A DNA stretch of 64,000 bases from Pictodentalium vernedei (Eukaryota > Mollusca > Scaphopoda > Dentaliida > Dentaliidae). Shown piece after piece: positions 22,277 to 32,001 of this stretch. The stretch spans positions 164,441,455 to 164,505,454 of the forward strand of contig CM062294.1 in the NCBI GenBank assembly GCA_031216915.1. The letters are read 5' to 3'. The translations under genes were made by a program, and so were the position numbers. The notes below the pieces were generated by a model, which ran no database searches, was not told the origin of the DNA, and saw nothing but the letters and a program-made list of their open reading frames with translations. Positions within the stretch are counted from its first letter, which is position 1, and each line of letters begins with the position of its first letter.

Positions 22277-23157
22277 CTACCCAGAGGCTGAAGCAACAGT
22301 TTTAGGCTTCGACAAAACATTCAATTTGGGACAGGTACACGTTACAATTGGGTGTTTAAAAAATTTATCCGTTTGCAATAAATTAACAGGTGAACATCCT
22401 ATTTTCCCAGGACCTGTCTTCCTTCATGGAAACTCCGATTTCAATTCACACTTAACATTTTTCTCAGAATTGAGAGCTAATCTCTGTGATGTGCACGCTC
22501 CTCTTGTAATTGGTTGTGACGACAAGAAAGCGATGAAGAAGGCGATCGAAGTAGCGTTTCCCGCTGCGCCTAAACTGACATGCGAGCGACATTTAAAACA
22601 TAACGTGTTGGATTATTTAAAAGATAATATTGGTCTCAATAATACAGAGAGGCAAAAAATAATAGATTCACTTTTTGGCACTGAAGGTTTAGCTGCAGCT
22701 GATAATGACATCGTTTTTGAAATAAGAACCAAATCAGTGAAAAATTTATGCGCGGAAATAGCGCCCAATTTTATTGATTATCCGGAAAACAGGATTTTTA
22801 TTTTAAAAAAAGAAAATTTCAAAACATCAAAAACCCATGGATTTCACAATTTGAACAATTGGACAAACAATAATTGTGAAAGTTTGAATCACATATTAAA
22901 ATTGGCAGTAGATTGGAAAAAACAAACCCTTACTGAACTCTCTTTAAAAATTTATAATATAATTCAAGACTGCTACAAGGAAGTTGAGCGTGAAATGGTT
23001 GGAGTTGGGAATTATGAACTGTCAAAAGAATTTGAAAAATTTTATGTGCCGGCACAGATTTGGGGAACGAAGTCTTCGATAGACAGAAATCGACATCTGA
23101 AAAAATTCATGACCCACAAAAAAATGGTTTCTAGAAAAGTAATATCATCCGATGGTA
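22277..23157 (+). pseudogene. MULE transposase catalytic region, 5' incomplete and interrupted
   Basis: The product would be the DDE transposase of the surrounding MULE. The exon begins after TTATTGTTGCAG|CTACC, a plausible acceptor. Catalytic landmarks are in family order: first Asp in GFDKTFNLG, second in PLVIGCDDKKAMKKA, a CERH block (C-x2-H) in LTCERHLKHNV, and the Glu in NNNCESLNHILK. No ATG precedes the first block and upstream exons are absent. Homology is lost near 23157, where a LINE begins, and appears to resume after it with VEGNGRKKPGQRKRC, a basic tail, followed by a stop near 24732. The transposase is therefore split and cannot be made from this copy. The identification as a MULE transposase is strong. 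Confidence 0.85.
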
Positions 23158-24605
23158 ATAGGTGCATGAAAGCACTGTATACAGATGTGCAAAGCCAACT
23201 CAGTCTAGGGAGTATCACTACAAAACGAGTCCCTATGGATATAGGCCTCAAGCAGGGGTGTATCTTTTCACCGATTTTGTTTGCATTGTATGTTAAAGAT
23301 TTAGGGGACGAACTAATTCAGAGTGCGGAGGGGGTAAATGTTGGAGACATAAAGATACCAGGCTTATTCTTTGCGGACGACATGGTGTTAATGTCTAGAA
23401 CTGAACAGGGGCTAGAGAAATTGCTGGAAATTGTTGGTAGATATGGGAACACTTGGCGGCTCGAACTAAATGAAAATAAAAGCAAGGTAATACCCGTTGG
23501 ACGCAAGGTAGATATGATGAAGAGATGGAGAGTGGGGGAGTTCTCAATCCCCGAAGGGGAAAGCAAACAAATCACTGTAGGAGAAACGGGAGAGTATGAG
23601 TATCTAGGGGTAAGCATAAATATAACGGGAAGAGGGGTGTACAGAAATTACTCAGCCAAACTGATTCTGAAGGGGAAAAGAATTCTGAACCAACTAAAAC
23701 TTTTAGGGAAAAATAGTATCAACAAGGTCTTTGTGGGGAAAACCCCGTGGGAGAGGGTGGGTTTACCAAGTATAACGTATGGCACGGACGTGATTCCATT
23801 AAACCAAACCGTTATTAAGAAGTTGGAAAGTACTCAGAATGATGCCGGCAGATGGATAACAGGGTCGAGTAATGCTGCAGCTTTGGAAACAGTAAGGGGG
23901 GAGCTTGGGTGGATGAAAATCAAGGACAGGGTAGATTTGGGAAAACTGTGTTACTTTAACTACTTGAGAAACCTGCCTGACAACCGGTGGTGCAAATTGA
24001 TGCTCGATACCATTTGGAATTCTAATATAGAAACGGGGTGGTCAAAACATGTGAGGGAACTAATGGACAATTACTCTATAGAGGTCACAAACATAGAAGT
24101 AGGAATGAAAGAAGGCAAAAGGTTTGTCAAAGAGAGAGTCATGGAAGATTGCAATCGAAACTGGCGAGCAGGGGTTAGCGTGAAAAGATCACTGCAGGGG
24201 TTACAATATAAAGAAAAGCCAGCTTTTGAGAAGTACCTAGATGGCACCTTTGGAGGGTCACTGCTGTTCAAACTGAGATCAAGATCACTGGAGCTTCGGG
24301 GAAAAATTGGGAGAGATGGGGAAAAGGGATGCCAAATGTGCCACTCTGGAGTAGTGGAGACCCTGGAACATTTTCTCTTGGAATGCCCACAGTATATACC
24401 TCATAGAATAAAATTTACTGGAAGAATAATGCAGAAGTGGGGTGAAGAAACAAAGGATAGATGGCTGAAGGGGGACACGAGGGAGAGGGTAGGAATGCTT
24501 ATTGAAGAAATTGAAAAAGAGGAAGTGAGGGACACTATTAAGCAGTTTATATCTGAATGCTGGGAGGAGAGGAGAGGAAGAGGGGGTGGGGTGCAGGGGG
24601 AATGA
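23158..24605 (+). CDS. LINE reverse transcriptase, C-terminal part (truncated)
   Basis: About 480 codons of a non-LTR retrotransposon polymerase. The catalytic motif FADDMVLM is present, preceded by GLKQGCIFSPILFALYVKDL, the usual motif before it, so palm and thumb are covered but the first RT motifs and the endonuclease are missing. Near the C-terminus CQMCHSGVVETLEHFLLECP is the C-x2-C...H-x4-C zinc motif found in many LINE proteins. The frame is continuous with the upstream transposase, so the genomic frame runs from 22326 (a TTG codon) to 24605, 759 codons, as a chance fusion. There is no evidence that the fusion is expressed. The clade is not assigned. Confidence 0.85.
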
Positions 24606-24665
24606 TGGCCTTCTCTTATGAGGACCGCGACAAATCAGCGGCTGGCCAAAGAGTTATTATTATTA
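23158..24665 (+). mobile_element. 5'-truncated LINE inserted in the MULE transposase
   Basis: It encodes the C-terminal part of a non-LTR reverse transcriptase through to the stop at 24603-24605, then a short 3' UTR (GACAAATCAGCGGCTGGCCA) and a TTATTATTATTA tail. MULE sequence lies on both sides. A nearly identical shorter copy lies at 49537-50635. The 5' truncation and simple-repeat tail are the usual products of target-primed reverse transcription. Confidence 0.85.
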
Positions 24666-25033
24666 CTTGTAGAAGGGAATGGTAGGAAGAAGCCAGGTCA
24701 ACGAAAAAGATGCAGGACAGCCAAAACGTAAAAAAAGTAAAATAAATATGAAGTATAGGCCTAAACAAAAATAACAAATATGTCGTCTTGGGGTATCCAG
24801 TATATCTGAATCCGAAATGTGATATCCAATGTAACAATATTCGATTCTCACACACGACAGGGGCTTTCTGTTTGTTCACCGGTAGTGACACACTTGCAAC
24901 AAGTGGATACAATTAGCCCATTGTTCGTGGGGGCGAATCGACTTGTTACATTGGGTATGGGGAAAGTTCGGGATTCATGGCTGTACAACTATTCATGTTA
25001 CAGGGTGTGCACAACCTTGAAAAGTCCTTGAAT
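24666..25033. other. MULE interior after the LINE
   Basis: The first 65 bases appear to encode the basic C-terminal tail of the MULE transposase (KKPGQRKRCRTAKT, then a stop). The rest has no recognised gene. Confidence 0.5.
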
Positions 25034-25135
25034 TTAAGTCAAACTCCTTGAATTTTGAAAATTGTAAAAATGTCCTTGAATTGTACTTGAAAATCTTTCT
25101 GACTCCTTGAAAGTCCTTGAATTTAGTTTTTTCTT
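25000..25135. repeat. TCCTTGAATTT short-repeat patch
   Basis: Six or more copies of TCCTTGAA(TTT) at irregular 15-30-bp spacing start at ACAACCTTGAAAAGTCCTTG. It lies over the 3' end of the SGNH fragment. Confidence 0.6.
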
Positions 25136-25440
25136 GAGTTTTCGGTTTATTTTGACTCTCTGTTTTTCAAAATCCTCACTTGGTATATTGCCAGCTTTTG
25201 TGAAATTATCGCGAGGCAATATTTCACAAAAATAAACATCTCTCTGGCCGTTATTAAGAGTTTTTATCAGTCTTAGTAGTCGGTTAGCTATTTCACAAGC
25301 TTCCGAATCAGCATTTATGTCGTTGCCACCGACTTGTATAATAACTAGATCTGGATTACATACGAAGCGGCATCTTCTTACTTTGTCAAATGACCCAAGT
25401 TTTAATGCATGCCTCTGCAATAGAAACTTCGTGGGTCCTA
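25090..25440 (-). pseudogene. SGNH-hydrolase domain fragment inside the MULE
   Basis: The minus-strand frame contains CNPDLVIIQVGGNDIN, the block-III GGND signature of SGNH/GDSL hydrolases with its usual preceding beta strand, followed by an amphipathic helix and VYFCEILPR, the next strand. The block-I serine segment and the block-V D-x-x-H are absent, so it cannot be active. Such domains occur in retroelement proteins (Ngaro elements, ORF1 of some LINEs) and also in animal genes, so the source is undecided. It does not look like a recent copy of the Ngaro domain at 36.5 kb, because the motif region differs. Confidence 0.65.
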
Positions 25441-25589
25441 AAGGGTCCTACTAGAAACCGGAATCAGCAGAGAGGAGGAGAGGGGCATGCAGTTATGGGC
25501 CTTCTTTTCCGCCCCCCCCCCCCCCTGTCACCTCGCCCAACTTTCAACGACCCTTGCCGACTTTGGCGGTTTTCTCTGAGAGAGCGCAG

Positions 25590-26093
25590 GGTCGAGTTCT
25601 GTGCGGGTTTCTTTTTGAACAATCATGAACCAACCAAGATGATGATTCGCTAAATTTCTCATTCAAATTGAGCAAATTTTAATCTTGATTAGTTTGCGTT
25701 TTTGATGCCCGACCCCCTCCCAATCCCCCCCCCCCCACACACACACATTTCAGTCAGCTTCAAGTTTGATATTCTCGCTTCTCGAGCAATAATTAATTTT
25801 GAGTTGTATTGGCCATGCATGATAAAACATCGAGTTCAAAATGACGCGACAAGTTACTTCCCTTGGAAAATGTTTCGATCAAAAGAAAAAAAACTTTTAA
25901 ACGAGGAAGACTCTTTGCTAACCTCTTCCTGTACCCTCAAATCCTTTGACATTTACTAAACCTTGCACGTGGAAACTTATTAGATAGAATGCCATTGGTA
26001 AAAGTACAAAACATTGCGAAAAATCAGTAAAATATGAGTCGATTCCGGTCGATTCCGGTCTTTAAAGTCGATTCCGGTTTCTAGTAGGACCCC
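25590..26093 (-). repeat. Right terminal inverted repeat of the MULE
   Basis: The inverted partner of 21441-21957, with CCCCCCCC and ACACACACAC at about 25726-25748 instead of the G-run and GTGTGTG of the left arm. Confidence 0.85.
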
Positions 26094-26261
26094 CCTCTTA
26101 CCGCTGATTATCCCCCACACACAAGTCCGTACGTTCTTGAACTATGGCCAAGGGAACACCATGTACACAAAGGAAAAGTACGACAACACAAGAATAGGGT
26201 AGACACTCAGATAATTTTATTACAAATTGAAGGAAGCACCGGGCTCCAGAAGAATGACGTT
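26094..26261. other. Flank of the MULE, right target duplication
   Basis: CCTCTTACCG at 26094-26103 repeats 21431-21440. Nothing else recognised. Confidence 0.6.
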
Positions 26262-26570
26262 TTGGTTTCAGTATGTCAATGTATCTTTAGTTAATATAAA
26301 CCTGATCATTTACCAAAAGTATTGAAAACACACCATGGTTTGACTTATGTTTCATCCAAAATTGAACCTGTGACTTCTAACAAGATAAACTGGAAAAATC
26401 TTGATATAGTGAAATATAAAGACATCATCCAGAGTCGTATAGATCCTAAAACCATTAATAATAACGAAAACCTGACACACAATGAGATGATTGCATCTAA
26501 GCACTTAATTCTACGAACTGCACCTCAGAAGAAATCAGCGACAGTACTTGTCTTTTTCAAATTTCTCGGA
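26262..26570 (+). pseudogene. LINE endonuclease end and linker, broken
   Basis: The frame reads VSLVNINPDHLPKVLKTHHG, then NWKNLDIVKYKDIIQSRIDP. A (S/P)DHLP box followed by a beta strand is the final catalytic block of the apurinic-type endonuclease of LINE proteins, and a W...Y...I linker is usual next. The frame degenerates after about 26520. It probably belongs to the same LINE as 28238-28620, with other elements inserted between. The endonuclease core upstream is not present. Confidence 0.6.
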
Positions 26571-26602
26571 TGCCATAGAATTAAGAAAGGAACTGGTTTT
26601 GT

Positions 26603-26820
26603 TTACATTGGCATGGCGAGGTTCGAACCCACGCTGAGAGAGTTTCCTTCGGCACCAACCGCCTAGCGAAACTATACTGAACCACGCACACCACTCGGCC
26701 AGTGGGGTCTGTCGGTGGCCGAGTGGTGTGCCAGTGCGTGGTTCAGTATAGTTTCGCTAGGCGGTTGGTGCCGAAGGAAACTCTCTCGGCGTGGGTTCGA
26801 ACCTCGCCATGCCAATGTAC
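26603..26820. repeat. Palindrome made of two tRNA-like units
   Basis: Two inverted arms of about 100 bp face each other around 26704-26718. The right arm reads GTGGCCGAGTGGTGTG (class-II A-box-like), then TAGGCGGTTGGTGCCGAAGG, then GGGTTCGAACCTCGCCATGC (a consensus B box). This resembles a Ser/Leu-type tRNA with a long variable arm, but the acceptor stem and anticodon do not fold into a normal tRNA by eye. It is more likely a tRNA-derived short element duplicated head to head. It lies just left of FB2. Confidence 0.65.
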
Positions 26821-27283
26821 ACAATGAGATGGTTTACTGACGTTTCGTACACAAGACGTTCCGTACACGCGACGATTCGTACACAAATAAGACGTTTCGT
26901 AAACAAAAATTGGACGTTTCGTACACGAAGTGAGCGTTTCGTACATGTGTTTAATTATCTGTTTTAGACCTTGTATTATAAAATTATTTATTATTTTTGT
27001 TACATTAAATTAATATTTTTACATTTATGAATATCTCCTGTGAATATTTATGTATAATTATTCATGTTTTTATAGATACTGTTGGTGTTTAATTGCATGT
27101 TGAATAGGTTAATTTTCCTTGATTTCTTTGATTTATTGTTTGATTTACTGTTTGATGAGTGACTTGTTTGAATATTGACGGTATGTTTTTAGTTTATTTT
27201 GTTTGTACATGCGATGGCTAATCTAGTCAGCGGTAAATTGCAAAGAGTCTGACCGTCGCCGAGGATGAAAATAAAAAATGTGG

Positions 27284-27358
27284 AGGCCGGTTTGGGTTAA
27301 GTGGAGGCCGGTTTGGGCCAAAATGTCGGAGGCCGGTTTGGCTGGAGGCCGGTTTGGG
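27284..27358. repeat. GGAGGCCGGTTTGGG tandem array
   Basis: Four units of GGAGGCCGGTTTGGG, spaced 16-21 bp, lie inside FB2. The design resembles the foldback ends but the words differ. Confidence 0.75.
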
Positions 27359-27463
27359 CGTATTCGTACAAGATGAGGAGGAGCTCAGAATCTACAACAT
27401 ACTGGTGGTGTTAAATGACACCAAATACTGTTGCTATCAATAAAGGGCAAATATCGATAAAAT

Positions 27464-27839
27464 TATTTATTTATTTATTTATTGGTGTTTAAGGTCACAT
27501 ACTTATGCACAATGGCTAATCGTGACCGTGACAGTTTTACGGGTGGAGGAAGCCGGAGTACCCGGAGAGAACCACCGAGCAACGACGAGCAGCTGTCAGC
27601 TCTCCAACATCGTAACCCTGAACTCTGCACCGCAGCACAGGCAGGGTTAGATTGGTTGAAGACATGCGCACCATCGACGTGCAGTACGCCTCAGTACACA
27701 GTGTCATCGTGCCCCCATGTAGGCAATCGGGGTGAAGTGTCTTGCCCAAGGACACAACGCGGTTGCCGCAGGTGGGATTCGAACCGAGGACCGCTCGGCT
27801 TGCAGTCTGCATCTCTACCAACTGAGCCACCGCGCCCCC
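27464..27839 (-). repeat. SINE, tRNA-headed, with target duplication
   Basis: On the minus strand: head GGGGGCGCGGTGGCTCAGTT with B box GGTTCGAATCC, then the shared body, then an AAATAAAT tail. An 11-bp duplication ATCGATAAAAT lies at 27453-27463 and 27840-27850. It is a full-length and fairly young copy. The open frames across it are translations of the SINE. Confidence 0.9.
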
Positions 27840-27850
27840 ATCGATAAAAT

Positions 27851-28218
27851 AAAATCAGTTTAGCATAATGCAATGAGGAGATTCGCCGAAAATGTACAGT
27901 ATCGCTGGAGATAAATTGTCATAAAAACGGAATAAAATTTTATCACTGTCAAAGATAGCAATATATTTTATATTGATGTAATACAATAAAATCACATGCA
28001 GAATACATCAAACACATAAAAACAAAACATGTTATTTTTGTGTAATGAATTTATTTTAATTTAGTATGTATGAGATTTCATCTAAAATCACCACGTATTT
28101 ATTGGAAAATAAAATTATTTTATGCAAGAAAATAGTCATTTTTCTTTCTTTTAAACCCAAAATCTGAAATTAGAAGGAAAAAAATGAGATATAAAGAGAA
28201 AATGTGAAATTAAAATCT
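27851..28218. other. AT-rich interior of FB2
   Basis: No coding region or repeat recognised. Confidence 0.5.
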
Positions 28219-28237
28219 GTGTACGAAACGTCCAGGC

Positions 28238-28620
28238 GTTGGTGCCCTCGTAAAACTTGCTTCTTCAGTACTTAATGACGCGGCAGCTACATCCTATAAA
28301 CCCAAGAGGAGGAATAAAAATATTCCCAAGCTTGTGGTATGGAATCACGAGATTGCTACTCCTCTAAAAGCTAATAAGGTCGAATACCATAATTGGATGA
28401 TGAATGGTAAATCTAACGACCCTAATAATTCTTTTCTTCAAGCTAAGAAAGACTCTCGAAGATTCTTCAGGAAAGCTGTCAGAAAAGCAATAAATTGTAA
28501 GCATAATACTATGAAGCAAAAAATTATGACTGCAAGAGAAAGCGACCGTCAAATGTTCTACAACTCAATCAAAAAACATCGAAAGAAAGGTTCTGTATGG
28601 ATTTCAGACCTGCATGTAAA
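28238..28620 (+). pseudogene. LINE linker between endonuclease and reverse transcriptase
   Basis: The frame reads KPKRRNKNIPKLVVWNHEIA, then ANKVEYHNWMMNGK, then AKKDSRRFFRKAVRKAI, ending in KKGSVWISDLHVK. A W(W/N).E ... KK ... RR..RKA pattern is the usual basic linker between the endonuclease and reverse transcriptase domains of LINE proteins. The frame is open on the left to the FB2 end and is cut on the right by FB3 at about 28622. It probably continues the 26262-26570 fragment. The clade is not assigned. Confidence 0.6.
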
Positions 28621-28621
28621 G

Positions 28622-29858
28622 GGTCCGGGTCTTTTCGGCCTCGGGAACATTCGGCCCCAGGTATTTTTCCGGGAACATTCGGCCTCAGTCGAGGCCGAAT
28701 GTTCCCACTTTTGAGGCCGAATGTTCCCACTTTTGGTAAAACATTTCTGAGTTTGGGAGTTGAAAAATAACTTTAAAAAATATTTTTTTAGTTCATTTTG
28801 TTGTGTTTTTTTGTATATTAGATGTTTTTCCAGAATATATTTTTTTAAAAGAATAATATATATGACCTACCTTTATTCCTGAAGTCGAAATATATTGAGC
28901 ACGAGACCGATCCATAATGAATAATGAAATATAAAGTCCATTGTATAAAATCGACTGCATTGAATAACAGAATGACAATATGTGTGCTCCAATGGCGACA
29001 TGCAAACCCGAAATGATATATTTCTTGGGTGTTGTTTGGCAGAACTCAGCCTTAAAAGTTTGTTTTTATAAGTTCTTCTAAAGTAGTGATCAAAGTTCTG
29101 GCCTCTGATGAGATACTCATACAGCGTTTTTACAATACGACTGCCGCTTGATTGATTTAATCGCACTTGATTAGGCGATCATACATACTGTTTTTACAGT
29201 TTCTTTGAACACTTAAACCTTTTTATGTAGACTGTAACTATATCCCTCTTCCTTATAGGTTGATGGATGACTTCCAGCTTTAAAAAAACTCTCGTGGATT
29301 CGTAAGCAAATAAAGCAAATAAAGTTGTTCGGGTCTCAAGGGATTTAAATCCCACACCGCCCCTGTGCGCCTTCTGTGCGCTGAAACCTTTCATTTCATT
29401 AATTGCTTCAGAAACACATATCGGTGGATTTTTTCCTTTTTGTAACCGTTATGAATAACATGCTGGGGCTACTCCCAAACCAGCGACTATTAGGGTTTCT
29501 TTTTCTGTTTTTCTAAAACAACCAACAAACTGCGATTTCAGTATTCATAAGGAAATAAAATTATAAAGAAAAGTTATTCGGGTCGCGCAAGGGATTTAAA
29601 CCCCACATCATCCCCGTACGCCTTCGGCGCGCTGAAACTTTTCATTCATTCGAGTCCAATATCAATCTTGCTCGCTTACTTGCTTGTCCAAAGGTATCCA
29701 AGAAGTTAGAGGAAGCATCGGAGAAATATAAAGAGAATGATATAACTACATCTCTCTTAGTCTCCCTTGATGAAAACGGAGGCCGAATGTTCCCAGGCCG
29801 AATGTTCCCAGGCCGAATGTTCCCGAGGCCGAATGTTCCCGAGGCCGAAAAGACCCGC
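28622..29858. mobile_element. Foldback element FB3 with GGGAACATTCGGCC arrays
   Basis: The left end is GGGTCTTTTCGGCCTCGGGA, then GGGAACATTCGGCC units in both orientations (28622-28735). The right end is GGCCGAATGTTCCC repeated four times, then CGAGGCCGAAAAGACCC (about 29780-29858). The outermost GGGTCTTTTCGGCCTCGGG matches between ends. The interior has two related patches with GGGATTTAAA(T/C)CCCACA and GCGCGCTGAAAC (about 29338-29395 and 29590-29645). Confidence 0.75.
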
Positions 29859-30690
29859 AATATAGTAACGATGATGTCATATCGAGATGATATGACCATT
29901 TTCAGAAACTTGCGATACCAAGTGAACTAAATGAATGTAATCACAATCATTTAGAACAGTGTCAGTAGTATGTCATGTACCCGGGCGGGCCTTAGTTGGG
30001 GGACCCCGGAAGTGACGTCATGTCACGTGACGTAGTGACGCCATGTTGTGTTTGTCATGGTAACCCGCGTGAAACGGCCATCTTGTGACGTCATCTCCAT
30101 AGTGATACGTGGTGTGAGTGCGCATGCGCAGCGCGTGTTGTTAGGGTGATACGTGTTTCCGTCGTTCATTTTGTGTACTGGAGGCCGCCATCTTGGTTTC
30201 TATGGTAGCACGTGATTGCTATGTTACCTAATTTTTTTGCAATAAGACGGGGGTATGTTTTGAGGGTATGTTCGATTAAATCGGAGTAAATCTAATTACC
30301 ACAAACAACCCGACAATCTCCCCAAATCACCAAAATCTATCCCAACTTTTACTCTTTCGAATTCTTACAGAATTCTCTGCTTCTGTCTATATATGCAATA
30401 GTTTGCGTCTATCTGGCCACGTTCCGTTGTTCTGGGGTATACTCCAGTAGCGTAGAAGAGCCTATTAGTTGGAACAATTTACCTTATTATTACTATATTT
30501 AGCAGTTTCTGGTCTATTCTTGTTAGTTCTAACCCTATTCCAAGTACTCTTGTTGTTTCATTTATATAGATCATTTATATAGATTATAACTAACCAATCA
30601 GATTGCTTGATTTCCCATAATCTGTATGCAGAGTTATCTCCCTTCTGTAAAATAAAAGACTATATCCAATGGCCATATCCCATGGAATCC
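29859..30690. promoter_or_regulatory. Promoter-like motif cluster at about 29985-30195, otherwise no gene
   Basis: Within 210 bases there are two full CRE motifs (TGACGTCA, near 30012 and 30086), CACGTGACG, TGCGCATGCGCA (NRF-1 consensus, near 30120), and two GGCC(G)CCATCTTG (YY1-type) sites. This combination is typical of TATA-less animal housekeeping promoters. No reading frame with a recognised domain follows on either strand within 600 bases, so the target is unknown, and chance or a repeat origin is possible. From 30196 to 30690 nothing else was recognised. Confidence 0.35.
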
Positions 30691-31445
30691 CATTTTTTGC
30701 AAAACACCCGTGGCTATGGAATCCCCTTTTTGTCGTATGAGGCCATCAGGGCTATGTAAAAGCCCTCAATGAGTTCTCATTTATTATCCCTCATACCCTC
30801 ATTGAATTTTGAGGTTATGAGGACCTTGAAAAATCCCTCAATGAGGTATAATTTACTACGACTCTTAGCCTCATTTCAGTATTTGAGGATACCTATGGCC
30901 TGGTATTGTATTATTCGAGGATACCAATTGAGGATACCTTTAGGAGAATCCCTTTTTTGTCGTATGAGGCCATGAGGGCTATGTAAAAGCCCTCAATGAG
31001 TCCTCATTTATTATCCCTCATAGCCTCATTGAATTTTGAGGTTATGAGGACCATTAAAAATCCCTCAGTGAGGTATAATTTACTACGACCTTTAGCCTCA
31101 TTTCAGTATTTGAGGATACCTATGGCCTGGTATTGTATTATTCGAGGATACCTATCGAGGATACCTTTAGGAGAATCCCTTTTTTTGTCGCATGAGGGCT
31201 ATGTAAAAGCCCTCAATGAGTCCTCATTTATTATCCCTCATAGCCTAATTGAATTTTGAGGTTATGAGGACCATTAAAAATCCCTCAATGAGGTATAATT
31301 TACTACGACTCTTAGCCTCATTTCAGTATTTGAGGATACCTATGGCCTGGTATTGTATTATTTGAGGATACCTATTGAGGATACCTATCGAGGATACCTT
31401 TTGGAGAATCCCTTTTTTGTCGCATTAGGCTATGTGAAAGCCCTC
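30690..31445. repeat. Satellite of about 225 bp, just over three copies
   Basis: Units recur with the landmarks GAGGCCATGAGGGCTATGTA, AAAGCCCTCAATGAGTCCTC, TTATTATCCCTCATAGCCTC, TACGAC(T/C)(C/T)TTAGCCTCATT and ATACCTATGGCCTGGTATTG. The last unit is shortened by about 20 bp. GAGGATACC(T/A) is itself repeated inside each unit. Open frames through it are not conserved. Confidence 0.85.
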
Positions 31446-32001
31446 AATGGGTCTAATGTAGTCTTACCAACCGCTTCCATCTTGTCGCCACAGCTCCAAG
31501 GCCATTACAGGTCTATGGCCTTTCTGTCCTATCATTAGCTTCTACAGCAGACTTGTTCCATTGCGGCCTTGTACCAGTACTATTGGCTTGTGTTATTCTG
31601 CCCCATACCTCATCCATTACTTCCTAGCTATACCTTCGCTCAGGCCTTCAAAATATTCAATCAGATTTCTCCTGTATACATATAAGGCATTCCGTAATTG
31701 AGATTCCTAGCCTGACTGTATAGAGTGTAAGGCAACAGTCCGTCCAGAATCATCCCCACTCGCCACACCCCCCCCCCCCCCCAAGTGACTAATGTTCACT
31801 AATTTGGATACATCTTGTCAAGCACATGTGTACCGGGTCGACCATGGTTCCACCCGGCGTGTAAAAAATTTAAAATTTGGCATTAAAAGGAGCAAGTTAT
31901 GTATAATCTGTGTGTTGAATAAACACCTCAAATATAACAATAGAGACTCAGTCATGGGATTATATTCAATGTAATTACAGGTGAAAATTGACAACTCTGA
32001 G
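31446..32001. other. Stretch without a recognised gene
   Basis: A C-run at 31768-31781; otherwise nothing recognised. Confidence 0.45.

Larger units (their letters stand above)
21441..26093 (+). mobile_element. MULE with 0.5-kb terminal inverted repeats
   Basis: The left arm, 21441 to about 21957, and the right arm, about 25590 to 26093, are inverted copies over about 500 bp with few differences. Shared landmarks are CTACTAGAAACCGGAATCGA, CCAATGGCATTCTATCTAAT, GGCCAATACAACTCAAAATT and TTGGTTGGTTCATGATTGTT. The flanks carry a direct repeat CCTCTTACCG at 21431-21440 and 26094-26103, a 10-bp target duplication typical of MULEs. Inside are a minisatellite, a MULE transposase interrupted by a LINE, an SGNH hydrolase fragment and a second internal copy of the TCCTACTAGAAACCGGAATC end (about 25447). 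The element is 4.65 kb and defective, because the 5' part of its transposase is missing. Confidence 0.85.
26836..28236. mobile_element. Foldback element FB2 with GACGTTTCGTACAC arrays
   Basis: The left end has seven units of GACGTTTCGTACAC with variants (26836-26950). The right end is one inverse unit, GTGTACGAAACGTCCAGG, at 28219-28236. The interior is AT-rich and carries an unrelated array (27284-27358) and a SINE (27464-27839). LINE sequence lies on both sides, so it interrupts a LINE. Confidence 0.7.

Noticed and set aside
22326-24605. A novel host gene with transposase and polymerase domains
   Set aside because: The LINE part has a near-identical copy at 49.5 kb, a simple tail and 5' truncation; the fusion is an insertion.
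26719-26820. A functional Ser/Leu tRNA gene
   Set aside because: A- and B-box words are present, but no proper acceptor stem or anticodon arm could be drawn, and it is one arm of a palindrome.
27482-27847. A 121-codon frame (and twins at 47944 and 62207) that looks conserved
   Set aside because: All are translations of the SINE body; conservation is at the DNA level and includes the polymerase III head.
30769-31259. Repeated 68-87-codon frames
   Set aside because: Translations of the 225-bp satellite; frames are not kept between units.
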